A stretch of DNA of 64,000 bases from Quercus robur (taxonomy: Eukaryota > Streptophyta > Magnoliopsida > Fagales > Fagaceae): NCBI RefSeq assembly GCF_932294415.1, contig NC_065542.1, forward strand, positions 44,233,942-44,297,941, written 5' to 3'. The position numbers and the translations under genes are program-made. Below are positions 35,591-46,754 of this stretch, in pieces. Each line of letters starts with the position of its first letter. Positions within the stretch are counted from its first letter, which is position 1. The notes beneath the pieces were generated by a model. The model searched no databases. It was not told where the DNA came from and saw nothing but the letters and a program-made list of their open reading frames with translations.

Positions 35591-37279
35591 AGTAAGAGAT
35601 AAGTAAGACAAAGACAAAGGTGGTTGGAGTTTGATGAAGGATTTTGTGGAAGAATTGTGAGGTATTTGAAGGAGAAGAAGAAGAAGAAGAGAATTCAAAA
35701 CTGGGTTTGAGTTTGAGAGGCATTTCTGAATTCTGAGTGTGAAATATGAAACTCGTGAAACTTAAGAGCTCTCCATCACGAGGATCCTTTGTTAAGAGAC
35801 GGACAGTGAGGCTCTCTGTGTGGTTCATTGGGAGAGCTAAAACTAATAGAACTTGCTCTTGCTCTAAGAAGCTTCACGAGATGTTTTGGTTAGATTTAAT
35901 ACATTTAACATAGTATAAATCCTTTAGATTCAAATTCTGTGAATCTTTGTTGGTTGTTTTTGGAATTTTTTTCAGATGGGTTTTCTTTTTCCTGATAAAG
36001 TGTACTAAGAAAGAGAGAATATAGTATAATGGTTGCATTCAATAAATGCATGGTTCTGAGTGAGTGCATTTATACACACGCTCTAAGTTTGCATCTTTAC
36101 TTCCCTTTCCTCGTGCGGCACTACTTGCCTTTAGTTTAGTCTTCACTCCACACGACCCCTTAATAATCTCAATTCTCAAGCTCCCCTGCAATCTGCTGGA
36201 GCCTAAAAGTATTACAAATTTTACTGTATAGAACTTACAAACTGATGTGTTATTTATTACACCAAAATAATAATAATAACAACAACATTTATTTATTAAA
36301 TAGTTGAAGCCTATCAATTATACTCATTGTCATATTAGTTTATAAGCTTTATGTGGTAAAGTTTGTATTTTTTTTTTTACCACTAAGTGCTCTCTGTCTC
36401 TAATAAGAAATCAAAATGTGGGACTAAACTTAGATACAAATTCCTTATGCACAATATATTAAGTTCCTAACAAATTATAACACATGGTGTGTTGACTAAT
36501 AAAGCAAACCCAATTTTTTCTTTTCCAAGAAAACTTAAATGCAAAGCAGACTTGTATTTGAATTTTATTGGGGAACTTAATGTATTGCATTTAAGGAATT
36601 GTACCTAAGTTTTACCTCAAAATGTTAGGGTGGTAATGTTTGATACAACCCTTGAACACGACATGAACATGACCCATGTTTTGGAGGGTTAGGGTTTAAC
36701 TTTAATAGGTTTGAGCGAAAATCAGGTCAACCCACAATTGACATGATAAGCAACGTGTTGCATGTTGACCTACAATTAACACAATTATACACAGAAATTT
36801 ATTCGTGTCAACATGAAATGACCCATTTTAATTGTATTATCCCAAAATAGGATTAGGATTCGGTGCAATTCATCCTACCATCTCTCACCAAAAAAAAAAA
36901 AAAAAAAACTTTTTACTACTCTTCATTTTTTTCTTAACTTTTTTAATTAATGGTTGAGATTGAAAGTTACTTTTTGCAATCATCAATCTCAACCATTCAT
37001 AGGAATTGTATCACTAGATATTGCACCTAATCTCAATCCCCCAAAATGAGGGCATCTAAGGGTTTTAATTAATTTTCTTTTTTGGGTAAACTAGAAAGCA
37101 ATTCTCTTCTCGGATAATTGTATCAACCCAGAATCTGGACACTTTGAAATTTTCTTTTTGATAAAAGAGTACCACATGAAAATTAAAAAAGAAAAAGAAA
37201 AAAAAAAAAGGCCTTTGAACACGCACTCAATAGGCTAGTATTAATTACTAACTAATTTTCCTTTATCTAACATGTTATT

Positions 37280-37560
37280 ATGTTATATTTTATTTTAAAT
37301 GTTTATATATTTAGTTATCTTTGTAGGTAAATTAACTTTATTTCTTATTTTACAAGTGACAGGTATACTTAAGGAGGTTGATAACTTCATATGATCAATG
37401 ACACCTAGTTTTTTTCCCTCAAAAATATGTTATATTTTATTTTTAAAAGTTCATATATTTAGTTATTTATTTCATATTTTATGCATGACAGGTACATTTT
37501 AGAAGGTTGATAACTTGATCTGGTCAACTGCATCTAGCTTTTCTTTTACCATTCTTTTGG
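37280..37560 (+). repeat. 147-bp tandem duplication
   Basis: Two copies begin with ATGTTATATTTTATTTT at 37280 and 37427. They share TATATTTAGTTAT, GACAGGTA and GGTTGATAACTT in the same order. Many differences between copies suggest an old duplication. Confidence 0.75.
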
Positions 37561-38589
37561 GGTGAAGGTGAAGATAAGATTAGTGAAACCTCTTATATGA
37601 TGGATGGTCGATGGCATCTGATAGACTGGTTTGACCCAATCTTCGTGTGATCTTTAAAGTTGGTCGCTAAGGCAATGAATTTTCTCTTCATTTGTTTTTG
37701 TTTTTTTTTTTTTTTTTAATTTTTTTTTATGGGTTGCTTTTGTTTTTGGCCACAAATAGTCACAGAATGCGCCATAGCAGAAGATAAAACACTTGCCTCA
37801 TATAGTCATATGAGTAATAATTAAATATGATACTTTAATTTAGACGTATCATTATAGAAGCGTGCAAATTGCAAGGCCAGCAATTTGGCATAGGGTAATT
37901 GCTGCCTGTTTTTGTAACACTTGAATAGCATAAGATAGTCTTGCACCCAACATGTAGAGTGTGATGTGTTTAAGCGAACTTTTCTCCATGCAATATCATC
38001 ACGAAATATCCTAACCTACTTGGACATGTCTCTGTAGCCATAGAGATTCAAATTGCACAGCCAGCAATTTTGCAGAGGGGCTAGAGCTTTAAGAACTAAG
38101 AACATCATTAGTGTGCAACTTATGAATTATGAAACTTAAAGAATCAGCTCCAGATCAACAGACAACAGATATGGAGTGATGGGGATAATACACAAAGTAA
38201 TGAAGGAAGAACAAGGATAACACAAAGACAAACAGAAGTGGATAACTTTTAGAGGCACAACATTGTTATCCTTAGACAATATCCCCCCCTCCCCCTCCCC
38301 CCCAACTCTTATTGCTAGAGGGTTATTGCAAACTTGTCTCCAAGATACAACCAAGTTATTGGGTTCTATAGATAACAATTTTGGAGAATGACCATAAAAT
38401 TTTGTGTGTTTTTCTCTAGCAATTCTGGAAAATGACCACAAGATTTCAAGTGAACATAAGTCTTTATTTATACCCATAGGGTTATATTTCATCAGAAAGC
38501 ATATATGGAGAGTCAAAATATTTCATATAACCGTTCACAAGGCTTGAAACTTTTTCAAACATTCAGAATAATAACCAAAAAATTCTACA

Positions 38590-38765
38590 GAAAACTCAGT
38601 TTTACGAGTTTCGATTGGTTGAGAGTTACTTTCAGTTGATCGAATGCTCTTTTCGAGCAATTGAACAAGAATCGAATAACGATTGAATTATCCAGAGACT
38701 CCAGGATAGATTTCCTTACCATTTCGATTGATCGAGCAAAAGTTTCAACCGATCGAAAATACTAA
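38590..38765. other. Segment with recurring TCGATTGATCGA-like motifs
   Basis: Several short motifs of the CGATTGGTTG, GTTGATCGAA, CGATTGATCGAGC and ACCGATCGAAA kind recur within about 170 bp. Such motif clusters are common in old plant dispersed repeats. I cannot assign a family, and no coding domain is present. Confidence 0.3.
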
Positions 38766-39665
38766 ATTTCAAATTTTCACTTAGAAAATTCCAAAACTTG
38801 AATTTTCACTTTATTGACTTTATGAAACAATATTTTGCAAACTCAAATATCATTATTACAACATATTCATGTATATACCTATGTATACAACATGAAGTAG
38901 TGTCAAAACTCATCATAAACTAGACAATATATATATGCTGGAGTAGTAAAGTATCGTAACACAAATAACTTGCATCCCTCAAATTGAGAAGGTTAGAATT
39001 TTCTCACTAAAAAATTTAAATGCATCAAACTTGTCTTTGCATTCATCTGCAGTTAATTTATTTCAGGTCACATCTGTGTTTTAATATGCTATATCAATAC
39101 TTTGTCTGATATCTATTAAATTTCTTGAATTACAGATGGACCGAAGACTGAAAGCAATATTTTCTAAAATTTCAGAATTGAGACCACAACTTACAAAAAT
39201 AAAACTTCAAACAAAATTTCAAGGATGAAATACGTAGTGGTGTAATTTAGGCTAAGATTATTGCATCCGGGTAAAGTTACAATCAAACCTCTAAATCCCT
39301 ATATTAAAACTTTGAAATGATCATTAATCACTCCTTACTATTTACTGTATGCATTGATGGGAAATTAACATAAAGTTGATAATATGATGAAACCTCAGCT
39401 TTACAAAGTATCACAAACAGATTCGAAATTGCAAAAAGTAAATGTCCTATAAAAAAACATATAAGCAGTGACTATGTCTTTGTTTTGGTCCTAAACAAGG
39501 ATATGGGCTGATAAACTTGACGATAAGCTCTACAATGGGTTCATGACAAGCCCTGAGAAGGGTTCATACCGGTAATCTTCCTGACTAGGTGGGCAGTGTT
39601 CTTCTAAGCTGCATTCTCTGTGCTTTAGACATTACCGTAATTATATTGACAGATCATTACCTCTT

Positions 39666-40630
39666 TCATGATTGAGATCTCCACTCATTCTTCCATGAAT
39701 TTTTTGTAGCTTGTGCAGATGCATCACTAGAACCCTCATTGCCATTATATGGCTTCAAAAGGAAAGGATCCCACCAATGAGGCCCCACTTCATGCTGCCC
39801 CCCTTCCAACAGAGCATATTTCCAACTTTTCTCCTCAATAAAATACCATCTGTATGACATTCAATGACGTCCCTCCTCAGCTTGGTAATTTTGTCAATGA
39901 CTGTTGTACAGAAACATCAAATGCATTATGCATCTATAAGAGTCTCCAATTTAGAGTGAGGATCTGCATACACCAGCCATGGAATAAGACATAACCTCCT
40001 CCCTCATGATTTTTACCTGCTCAAGAGAAATTTGAAGAAGCCTTTACTCTATGCTAACATTCCTCTTACGGATGCAATCCTTTGGAATGAACACCGAATA
40101 CTTTGTATAATTCCTTGGAAGAGGCTAAGTCTATTGTGTTGAAGAAGACAGATAAGAAACCAGCTAACATGGAGACAAGACTTAAAAGCTGATCTTCTAG
40201 CGTATGATTCAGCCTGAGGTTGCAGGCAGAAAAGAGGAGCTCAGTATGATCTGCATATCCTGCTTGGAGAATGACACTTTCTCTCCCCAAAATCACATTC
40301 CAACAGCTTGCAGCCATTGGAGTTCTTGCATTGATTAACAAATTGCTCTCTAATTGACTTGGCATTGGCAGGACTCAAGGCACCAACAAAGGAGAAGAGC
40401 CACTTCCTTTCTAATTTCCTCATCCGGTCTTGCCAAATGAACACTTCAAAGTCCTTTGCCAAATGTAAGTATGTGGGATATGGAATACCAAAATCAGTAG
40501 AATCCATGGATTAGATTCAACCACAAGCATGGACATATTCTTTGCAGAAGGCAAGAACAGAAGTCTGTTACCCAAGGATTAATATCAATGGATTCTATCG
40601 GATAAAGTAACTCAAAACAAGGGAAAATTG
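39666..40630 (-). pseudogene. MUR3/KATAMARI1-like xyloglucan galactosyltransferase (GT47) pseudogene, C-terminal half
   Basis: On the minus strand, pieces of a GT47 exostosin-type enzyme appear in family order. [15 protein letters not shown] lies near 40,540. [20 protein letters not shown] with [15 protein letters not shown] and [17 protein letters not shown] lies at 40507-40241. FCLQP/RRSAF-like remains follow (about 40,230-40,190), then IMREEV with LVYADPHSKLETLIDA (about 40,010-39,930). [22 protein letters not shown] lies at 39860-39666. The pieces are in different frames and are separated by stops, so the copy is dead. The N-terminal half (signal anchor and stem) is absent. Intact relatives are Golgi type II membrane enzymes that add galactose to xyloglucan. 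It ends only about 30 bp from the mTERF gene's stop codon. Confidence 0.85.
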
Positions 40631-40657
40631 ATTCATAATGTGAGCTATAGCCTATAA

Positions 40658-41866
40658 TTATTTCATCCCGCTCCTTGACCGATACATATTTTGTTTTGTA
40701 GTCATTTTTGAAAGATCCAATTTTTCCTTGTATAGCTTCAACAGGTCAGACACTTCCTCCCTATATGGTGTCACGAACTTCTGCAGGAATGACTTCTCTG
40801 AAGACTGAAAAATTGTAGGAAAGTATATATTCTTCTTCACCACCAAACCTTTTGATAGCAAAACTTCAATGACCGAAGCCCTAGGAATAAGTCGCTTTTC
40901 CAAGCTATTAGAAACGAGTTCTGGGCGTTTGACAATAAGGGAAGCCTCCAGACCCATCTTGTTGACTAAAAAATCCATTATCCGCGTGATCTTATCCTCA
41001 GATGCTAGAATACAGTGGGGGCTCGTTCTAAATGCTAAGAGAATCTCTTCCTCAGACAAACCCCACCTCTTATAAGCTTTTATCTTCCTCTCCCATTTGG
41101 ATTTATTCACTCCCACCATCGCATAAACAGCATGAACGAAACGAAACTTCAAAGGATTGAATCCTATTTCCTTTACTTTCTCTAAAATTTCTTTCAATCG
41201 ATATGACACAATAACTCTAGGATTCTGTTTAAGTAAGGCCCGTATATTCGATTCAGGAACTCCATTTTCTCGCAGAAGATTGACATTATGAACCACACAA
41301 GTATCAAGTTTCGTGATTAAAATAGCCGGACAACGTTTAATAGCTATGCTACTGTTCTGAACAGTTCCAAGCCAATTCGTAAGGAAATCAAAAGAAGGGA
41401 TTATGTGGTTTTTCAAGCTCCGTTTCAATATTTGTGGTTGTCCACACAAGACTGTAGCAATGTCAGAGCTTGTAAAGCCTTTGGATTGAAAAAACAGCAA
41501 TTTGGGCAAAAGGGTCTTGTGAGGATCAGATACCAGAACTGGAGGGTGTCCAGTGATGATTTTTGAGATTTGAGATTGTGAGTAACCATGTTTCTTGAAA
41601 AAGCTAACGACTAAGTCTGCTTTATCTGGGTTTTCGAAATTAACATATTTAGAGGCTGAAACAGCAGCTTCCAATGAGAACCCACATGATTTTATGAGGT
41701 ATGAGAGTGTGAATGAGTGTTGGTTTGAATTTGAAGTGCTTGAAATTGAAATGCATCTAACTAATAATGCTTCGTGGGTTTCTAAAGTATACAAGTTCTG
41801 ATGGGCTTTGCCTCTAATCGTACAACTAGTTCCATGGATGATAGCTTTATAGAGAAAATTAAACAT
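40658..41866 (-). CDS. mTERF family protein, organellar
   Basis: An intronless coding region of 402 codons. Residues 1 to about 50 resemble an organelle-targeting peptide (basic and Ser-rich, few acids). The rest is a series of about 30-residue mTERF helical repeats with the usual Pro in the loops. Examples are SKIITGHPPVLVSDPHKTLL, IATVLCGQPQILKRSL and IRALLKQNPRVIVSYRL, then IFQSSEKSFLQKFVTPY and a basic C-terminus. Such proteins bind nucleic acid in mitochondria or plastids and affect organellar transcription or RNA processing. This one resembles the large, often tandemly amplified, plant group around At5g07900/At1g21150. Specific function and organelle cannot be read from the sequence. 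No frame breaks. Confidence 0.92.
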   Translation of the reverse strand: MFNFLYKAIIHGTSCTIRGKAHQNLYTLETHEALLVRCISISSTSNSNQHSFTLSYLIKSCGFSLEAAVSASKYVNFENPDKADLVVSFFKKHGYSQSQISKIITGHPPVLVSDPHKTLLPKLLFFQSKGFTSSDIATVLCGQPQILKRSLKNHIIPSFDFLTNWLGTVQNSSIAIKRCPAILITKLDTCVVHNVNLLRENGVPESNIRALLKQNPRVIVSYRLKEILEKVKEIGFNPLKFRFVHAVYAMVGVNKSKWERKIKAYKRWGLSEEEILLAFRTSPHCILASEDKITRIMDFLVNKMGLEASLIVKRPELVSNSLEKRLIPRASVIEVLLSKGLVVKKNIYFPTIFQSSEKSFLQKFVTPYREEVSDLLKLYKEKLDLSKMTTKQNMYRSRSGMK

Positions 41867-42607
41867 ATTAAGCTGTGCTGAAATGAAAGAAATTACTCAC
41901 TTTATAAAAGAGAATCTCAGCTGTGAACATGAGCAAGATGCTGAAAATCTCAGGTGCTCGCTGCCTTTGGGGTTCTCTTTCACTCTAGACCCTCCTTTCT
42001 GCCCAGGTGTACCGTTTTGATATCTTCTGCTATTCTATTTGTTGGCCACCTTCGGTCAAGTTATGTAGGGACAAAAAAATCTTTGGGTTACAGTGAAGCT
42101 ATAATCTATCTGCCAGCCTTTAAGGTTTAATGTTATAATTTTCCTCATTCTCAAAAAAAAAAAAAAAAAAAATGTTATAATTTTCCTAAAATGAATTAGT
42201 GTTACAATTTTTCCAAAATTTTAATTCAAGTTTTACATGTTTGTCCAATAATATTGGATTTATGAATATTGCTGTTACATTTTTCATTTGAATTCTAACA
42301 CTGTAACACCCACGTAGAGTTAGAGTTCTCTAAAATTTTAGTTCAAAATTTTAAGAGAAATGCTATATTTATGTTCACAATATTTTCATAACAAATTTTA
42401 TGTGCCAGTTTATTACTTGCTATTATTAGTGGGTAAGAAAGTAATTTCAGTTGTGAATTCAAATTAAAAACCTGTATTAACTTGCCAATTAAAATTTGTT
42501 GTGAAAATGTTATGGACGTAGCACTTCTCAATTTTTAATATCACATTTTTTTTTTTTTTTTGAGATAGACTCTATGTTTAACACCCACAATTATATATGA
42601 TTTTTTA

Positions 42608-42917
42608 AGTAAAATCCTATTTTGGTCTTTAAACTTTACCAAAAATTTGTTTTTCATTCATAAACCTTGTAAACAATTTTTAAAATAATTTAGAGACAAA
42701 AATGGGGATGGGGAAGAAAAAAAACTTTTTTCTATAGTTTAGGCAGGAAAAAAAGATAATTCTTAAAGTTTAAGGGCAAAAAGTAAAACATTTCCAATAA
42801 TTTATGAACGAAAGATGAATTTTTCAATAATTTAAGGACAAAACACAAATTTTTTAAAGTTTAGAGTCGAAAAACAAACTTTTAGTTAAGTTTAGAGGCT
42901 AAGTTAGTATTTTAGCT
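42608..42917. mobile_element. MITE-like element with long imperfect inverted repeats
   Basis: The left arm includes TCTTTAAACTTTACCAAAAA and TTTGTTTTTCATTC. The right arm, reverse-complemented, includes CTCTAAACTTAACTAAAAG and TTTGTTTTTCGACTC, over about 60 bp at roughly 75% match. No coding capacity. Superfamily and target duplication not determined. Confidence 0.6.
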
Positions 42918-43039
42918 AGAGTTATTTTATTTTTTTCATTTCCCTCCTCCAACTCCCCAAACCTCCCCACAAAATTTTTACCAAAGGTCTTTTTGATGGT
43001 GACACAATATCACCCATTTGAAAAAAGAGCATTTCACCA

Positions 43040-43205
43040 CCGCACACCCTTGATGCGATGGTTACTCCACAAGTATAAGTGCTTGTAGGATGTGGGGGAC
43101 AAGGACCGGGGTTCAAGTCTTCAGTAGGGAGCTTTCACACACATATACACTTAGATTAGGCTAGAGTAGAATTTCTATCTTGTATTAAAAAAAAAGAAAA
43201 AAGGT
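43040..43205 (+). mobile_element. tRNA-derived SINE
   Basis: Head with box A-like TTGATGCGATGGTTACTCC and box B-like GGGGTTCAAGTC about 45 bp apart. The body is GGGAGCTTTCACAC with TTAGATTAGGCTAGAGTAGA, and the tail is TTGTATT plus A-run. This head/body style is typical of plant SINEs. No clear flanking duplication. Confidence 0.7.
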
Positions 43206-46200
43206 AAGGGTTTACAATGGGCACGAGCTATTTCATTTTTACTTCTTTATTTTTAATTTTTAATTTTATTTATTATTTATTTTTAAGCTTCAATATTTAT
43301 AGGTCAATGATGGAAAACCCCAACTCATGACTTCACCCTTGAACAATACCCATTTTATCTTTAGTAGGTTAGACTATAGGACTGGGCCTAATTCTCTTTT
43401 AATGAGCTACCCATGAGCTTTTTTAATGGGCTTTTGATGACCTTATAAATTAAATAAAAAATTTATAAAAATAATTTTATCATTTTATCATTTGTCTATC
43501 ATTTGCAATTCTCAATCCATGTGTATTTGAGTATCAAATAATTTAATCTTAAAACAATGAAATAACTTGTTACATAAATTTCGCAACTAATGTTAATTGT
43601 TATCTTCAAAAGTGGTGGACTGTTCAGTATCCTTTGTATTTTATACTTATATTTGTATAAATACAATTAACTAAAAATATAAAATTATTATTCTATAAAT
43701 ATTACTATAAGAAAGAGAAAAAATAATGAGGGATAATATAAGTTTAGAGACCTTGGGAATTGAGTTTGAATTTGAGAGAGTTCTCTCCAATTAGCCAAAT
43801 ATGCGACACGTTCATTTAATTTTTTAAATATCACATGTCTTACATCTAAATAAAACTTAAAGAGAATTGGAGGATTCAATGAGAGGGGATCTTGTCCCAA
43901 TTTGTTAAACAATAATTTTCAAAAAGTTTGATATGTCTTGGTATTAGACCATGACTTAAATTAGAGGTCATATTTTAGGGGTACATATGTGTAAAATGGC
44001 AAGCTACATAATATTTTGTTAAACATTTTGTGAATTCTGTAGGCTTACTCAGTATTTAATTATCAATGGTCATTAAAATTATTTTGTATATGATCCATAG
44101 TTTATTAATGAATATTAATAAATAAATAAATAAAATTGAGAATTAGAACAAAATAGCATAACTAATTTAATTGTATTTGGTTTAGAGAATATTATATTGG
44201 TTTCTCATTCGACTAGTAAGAGTTTAATTCTTAATAACAAAGAATTGTCACATCATTTAAAAGGTTGTCATGTCATTGCTTCATTAGTAATGTAGACATG
44301 AAGATTAATAGTAGTTAAAAGGAAATATAACACTTATTTTTGAAATGAAAAATTCTTAGTTTACATTGTATTAATAATGTAGACTTATATTATAGACACA
44401 CAAAATGTGTATAATATTGTACACATCAATATAAATATAAATATTTATATATATATATATATATATATATAAAAGCAGAGATCCTATGCGAGAGAGTATA
44501 AGGTTCTGCCTTGTGGCGCATTCTATGAAAAGAATTGAGATACCCTTAAGTCATATTAAAGATAAGAACAAATTTAAAAGTAGAAACTCTTTATTTCCTT
44601 TGGCTCAAATGTTTCAAGACTAATTTTTGTTACATTTTGTATTCAATGTTTTAAGACTACTATTTATTTCATTTCATTCAATGTTTCAAGACCTTCCATC
44701 TCTCACACACACAAAAAACTCTTTGCATTTCCATTCATCATTTTTACTTTTACTTTTTTTTATACACATGTCCATAGCCTTTCATATCATCCTATCTCAA
44801 ATACACTTAGAAAAAAATGATGTCAATTTAGTTTCAACCTTTCAATGACACCTACATAACTCCAACATTACAGTATCATTTGATTATAACCCGTATGAGT
44901 AGGCTATAAACAAGAAAAGGAGCTTGGGTTTTTTATTCAATGACGGTAGCTTACGGTTTTGATGTTGAAGTTAGACATTGTAGATTTTGTGAAGGTTATG
45001 ATTCGCTTGGAGTATTTGGGTGTTTGAGATTTTGGTTTGAGAAAATTATAAATGTATTTTATTTTAGAACTAAAGAAAAAAAACATTCTAATTGATTATT
45101 TATGAAGTTTTTTTTTTTTTTTTTAATAATAAATTTTGTGTTAGAATTCATAATTTGTAGATTTCTTTGTATGTAGCCATAGTGGTAAAAACAAAAATCG
45201 ATGGTGACTTAAAATTATTTTTCACTTTTTTTTAAAGGACACAAAAGCCCAACTAAAGCCAATTGAATTTTGATAAATGAATGTGTTTTTAGTAAATTTC
45301 TCTTTGTTTAATCACGTTCTCTTTATGTTGACACTTACAAATGATTGCCTTAATTCCATTGAGATAATTAATTGGGTGTTTATGATCAAGGTCTCCATAT
45401 TTGGTTGTGAGAATAAAGTGATTGAGAAAGTGTTTGGTAGGTTGCTTAAATCTATGTAATTTTAGGATATAAAAGTATTTTATATTTTGAATTCTTATTT
45501 GTTGATTTCAAAATCATTTAATCAGTTTGAAAAATAAAATATACTTTTAATGGTAAATATTATAATATATTATAATCTTACAATGTTAAACAATTTTTTT
45601 AAAATAAATTATGAATTAAAAAAAAATCAAGTTTCAAAGTATTTAACAATATTGCGGACAAACATAAATATTATACAACAAAATAAGTATTAAGTATTAT
45701 ATGTAGATTTTAATATATATAAAAATGATTTCAAATGAAATTGTAAAGTAGTTTGCGCATCACGTGGGATATCATTTAGTTTGCAAACAACATTACAACC
45801 AACATGATAGAATAGCCACTCTACACTAAATCACTAATCTCCAAAGATGCTTTCTTCAAGAAAACTTTCCAGTCCTCTCAATGATGTCCAAAGACAAATA
45901 GACTAGACATGAATTTAGAAGCATTGTACACATTTTGTGTGCCTGCGATGTAAGTTTATATTGCAAATATAATACCTATAAAGTCCTTTTAAAATTTCAA
46001 ATGGATACTATAAAGCCCTTCTTAAATTTCAAATGGGCGAAAGCGCCTATTTCGCAAACTTTAGAGAACAATAGGTTTTTTTTTTTTTTTTTTGAGAATC
46101 ACTTTTGAGACAAAGTTGGTAGTTTAGCACAAAGTCACTACACTATCTCCAAAGATGTCTTCTACAAGGAAATTTTCTAGTCCTTTCAATAATGTCCAAA

Positions 46201-46754
46201 AACAAACAGATTAAACCTGAATTTTAAAACATTGTATACATTTTGTGTGTCTATAATGTAAGTTTACATTTCTAATATAATGTAAACTTATAAAAGTTTT
46301 CAAATGGACTCTATAAAAACCCTTTTTAAATTTCATATGGACGAAAGCGCACATTTCACAAACTTTAGAGAACAATAGGTTTTGTTTTTTTGTTTTTGTT
46401 TTTGAGAATCACTTTTGAGACAAAGTTGGTAGTTTAGCGCAAAGTCATTACACTATCTCCAAAGATGCCTTCTTCAAGGAAATTTTCTAGTCCTTTCAAT
46501 AACGTCCAAAAACAAACAGATTATACCTGAACTTAGAAACGTTGTATACATTTTGTGTGTCTACAATGTAAGTTTACGTTGTTAAAATAATGTAAACCAA
46601 TAAAAATTTTCAAATGGACTCTATAAAAGCCCTTTTTAAATTTCAAATGGACGAAAGCGCACATTTCACAAACTTTAGAGAACAATAGGTTTTGTTTTTG
46701 TTTTTGAGAATCACTTTTGAGACAAAGTTGGTAGTTTAGCACAAAGTCACTACA

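Larger units (their letters stand above)
35591..39665. other. Upstream region of the subtilase gene and intergenic spacer
   Basis: 35,591 to about 36,200 should contain the subtilase promoter. The rest is AT-rich with no supported gene. A 147-bp tandem duplication lies at 37,280-37,560. A C-rich tract lies at 38,283-38,302. A segment at about 38,600-38,760 with repeated CGATTGATCGA-like motifs may be an old repeat. Confidence 0.5.
41867..45813. other. Intergenic spacer between mTERF and the satellite array
   Basis: No supported gene. The first 200 bp should hold the mTERF promoter. A MITE-like element (42,608-42,917) and a SINE (43,040-43,205) follow. The remainder is AT-rich, with TA microsatellite at about 44,448-44,471. 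Confidence 0.5.

Noticed and set aside
35591-35698. N-terminal extension of the subtilase to the Met at 35698
   Set aside because: The extension is a Leu/Ser-rich low-complexity stretch placed before a good signal peptide. Family length fits the start at 35590.
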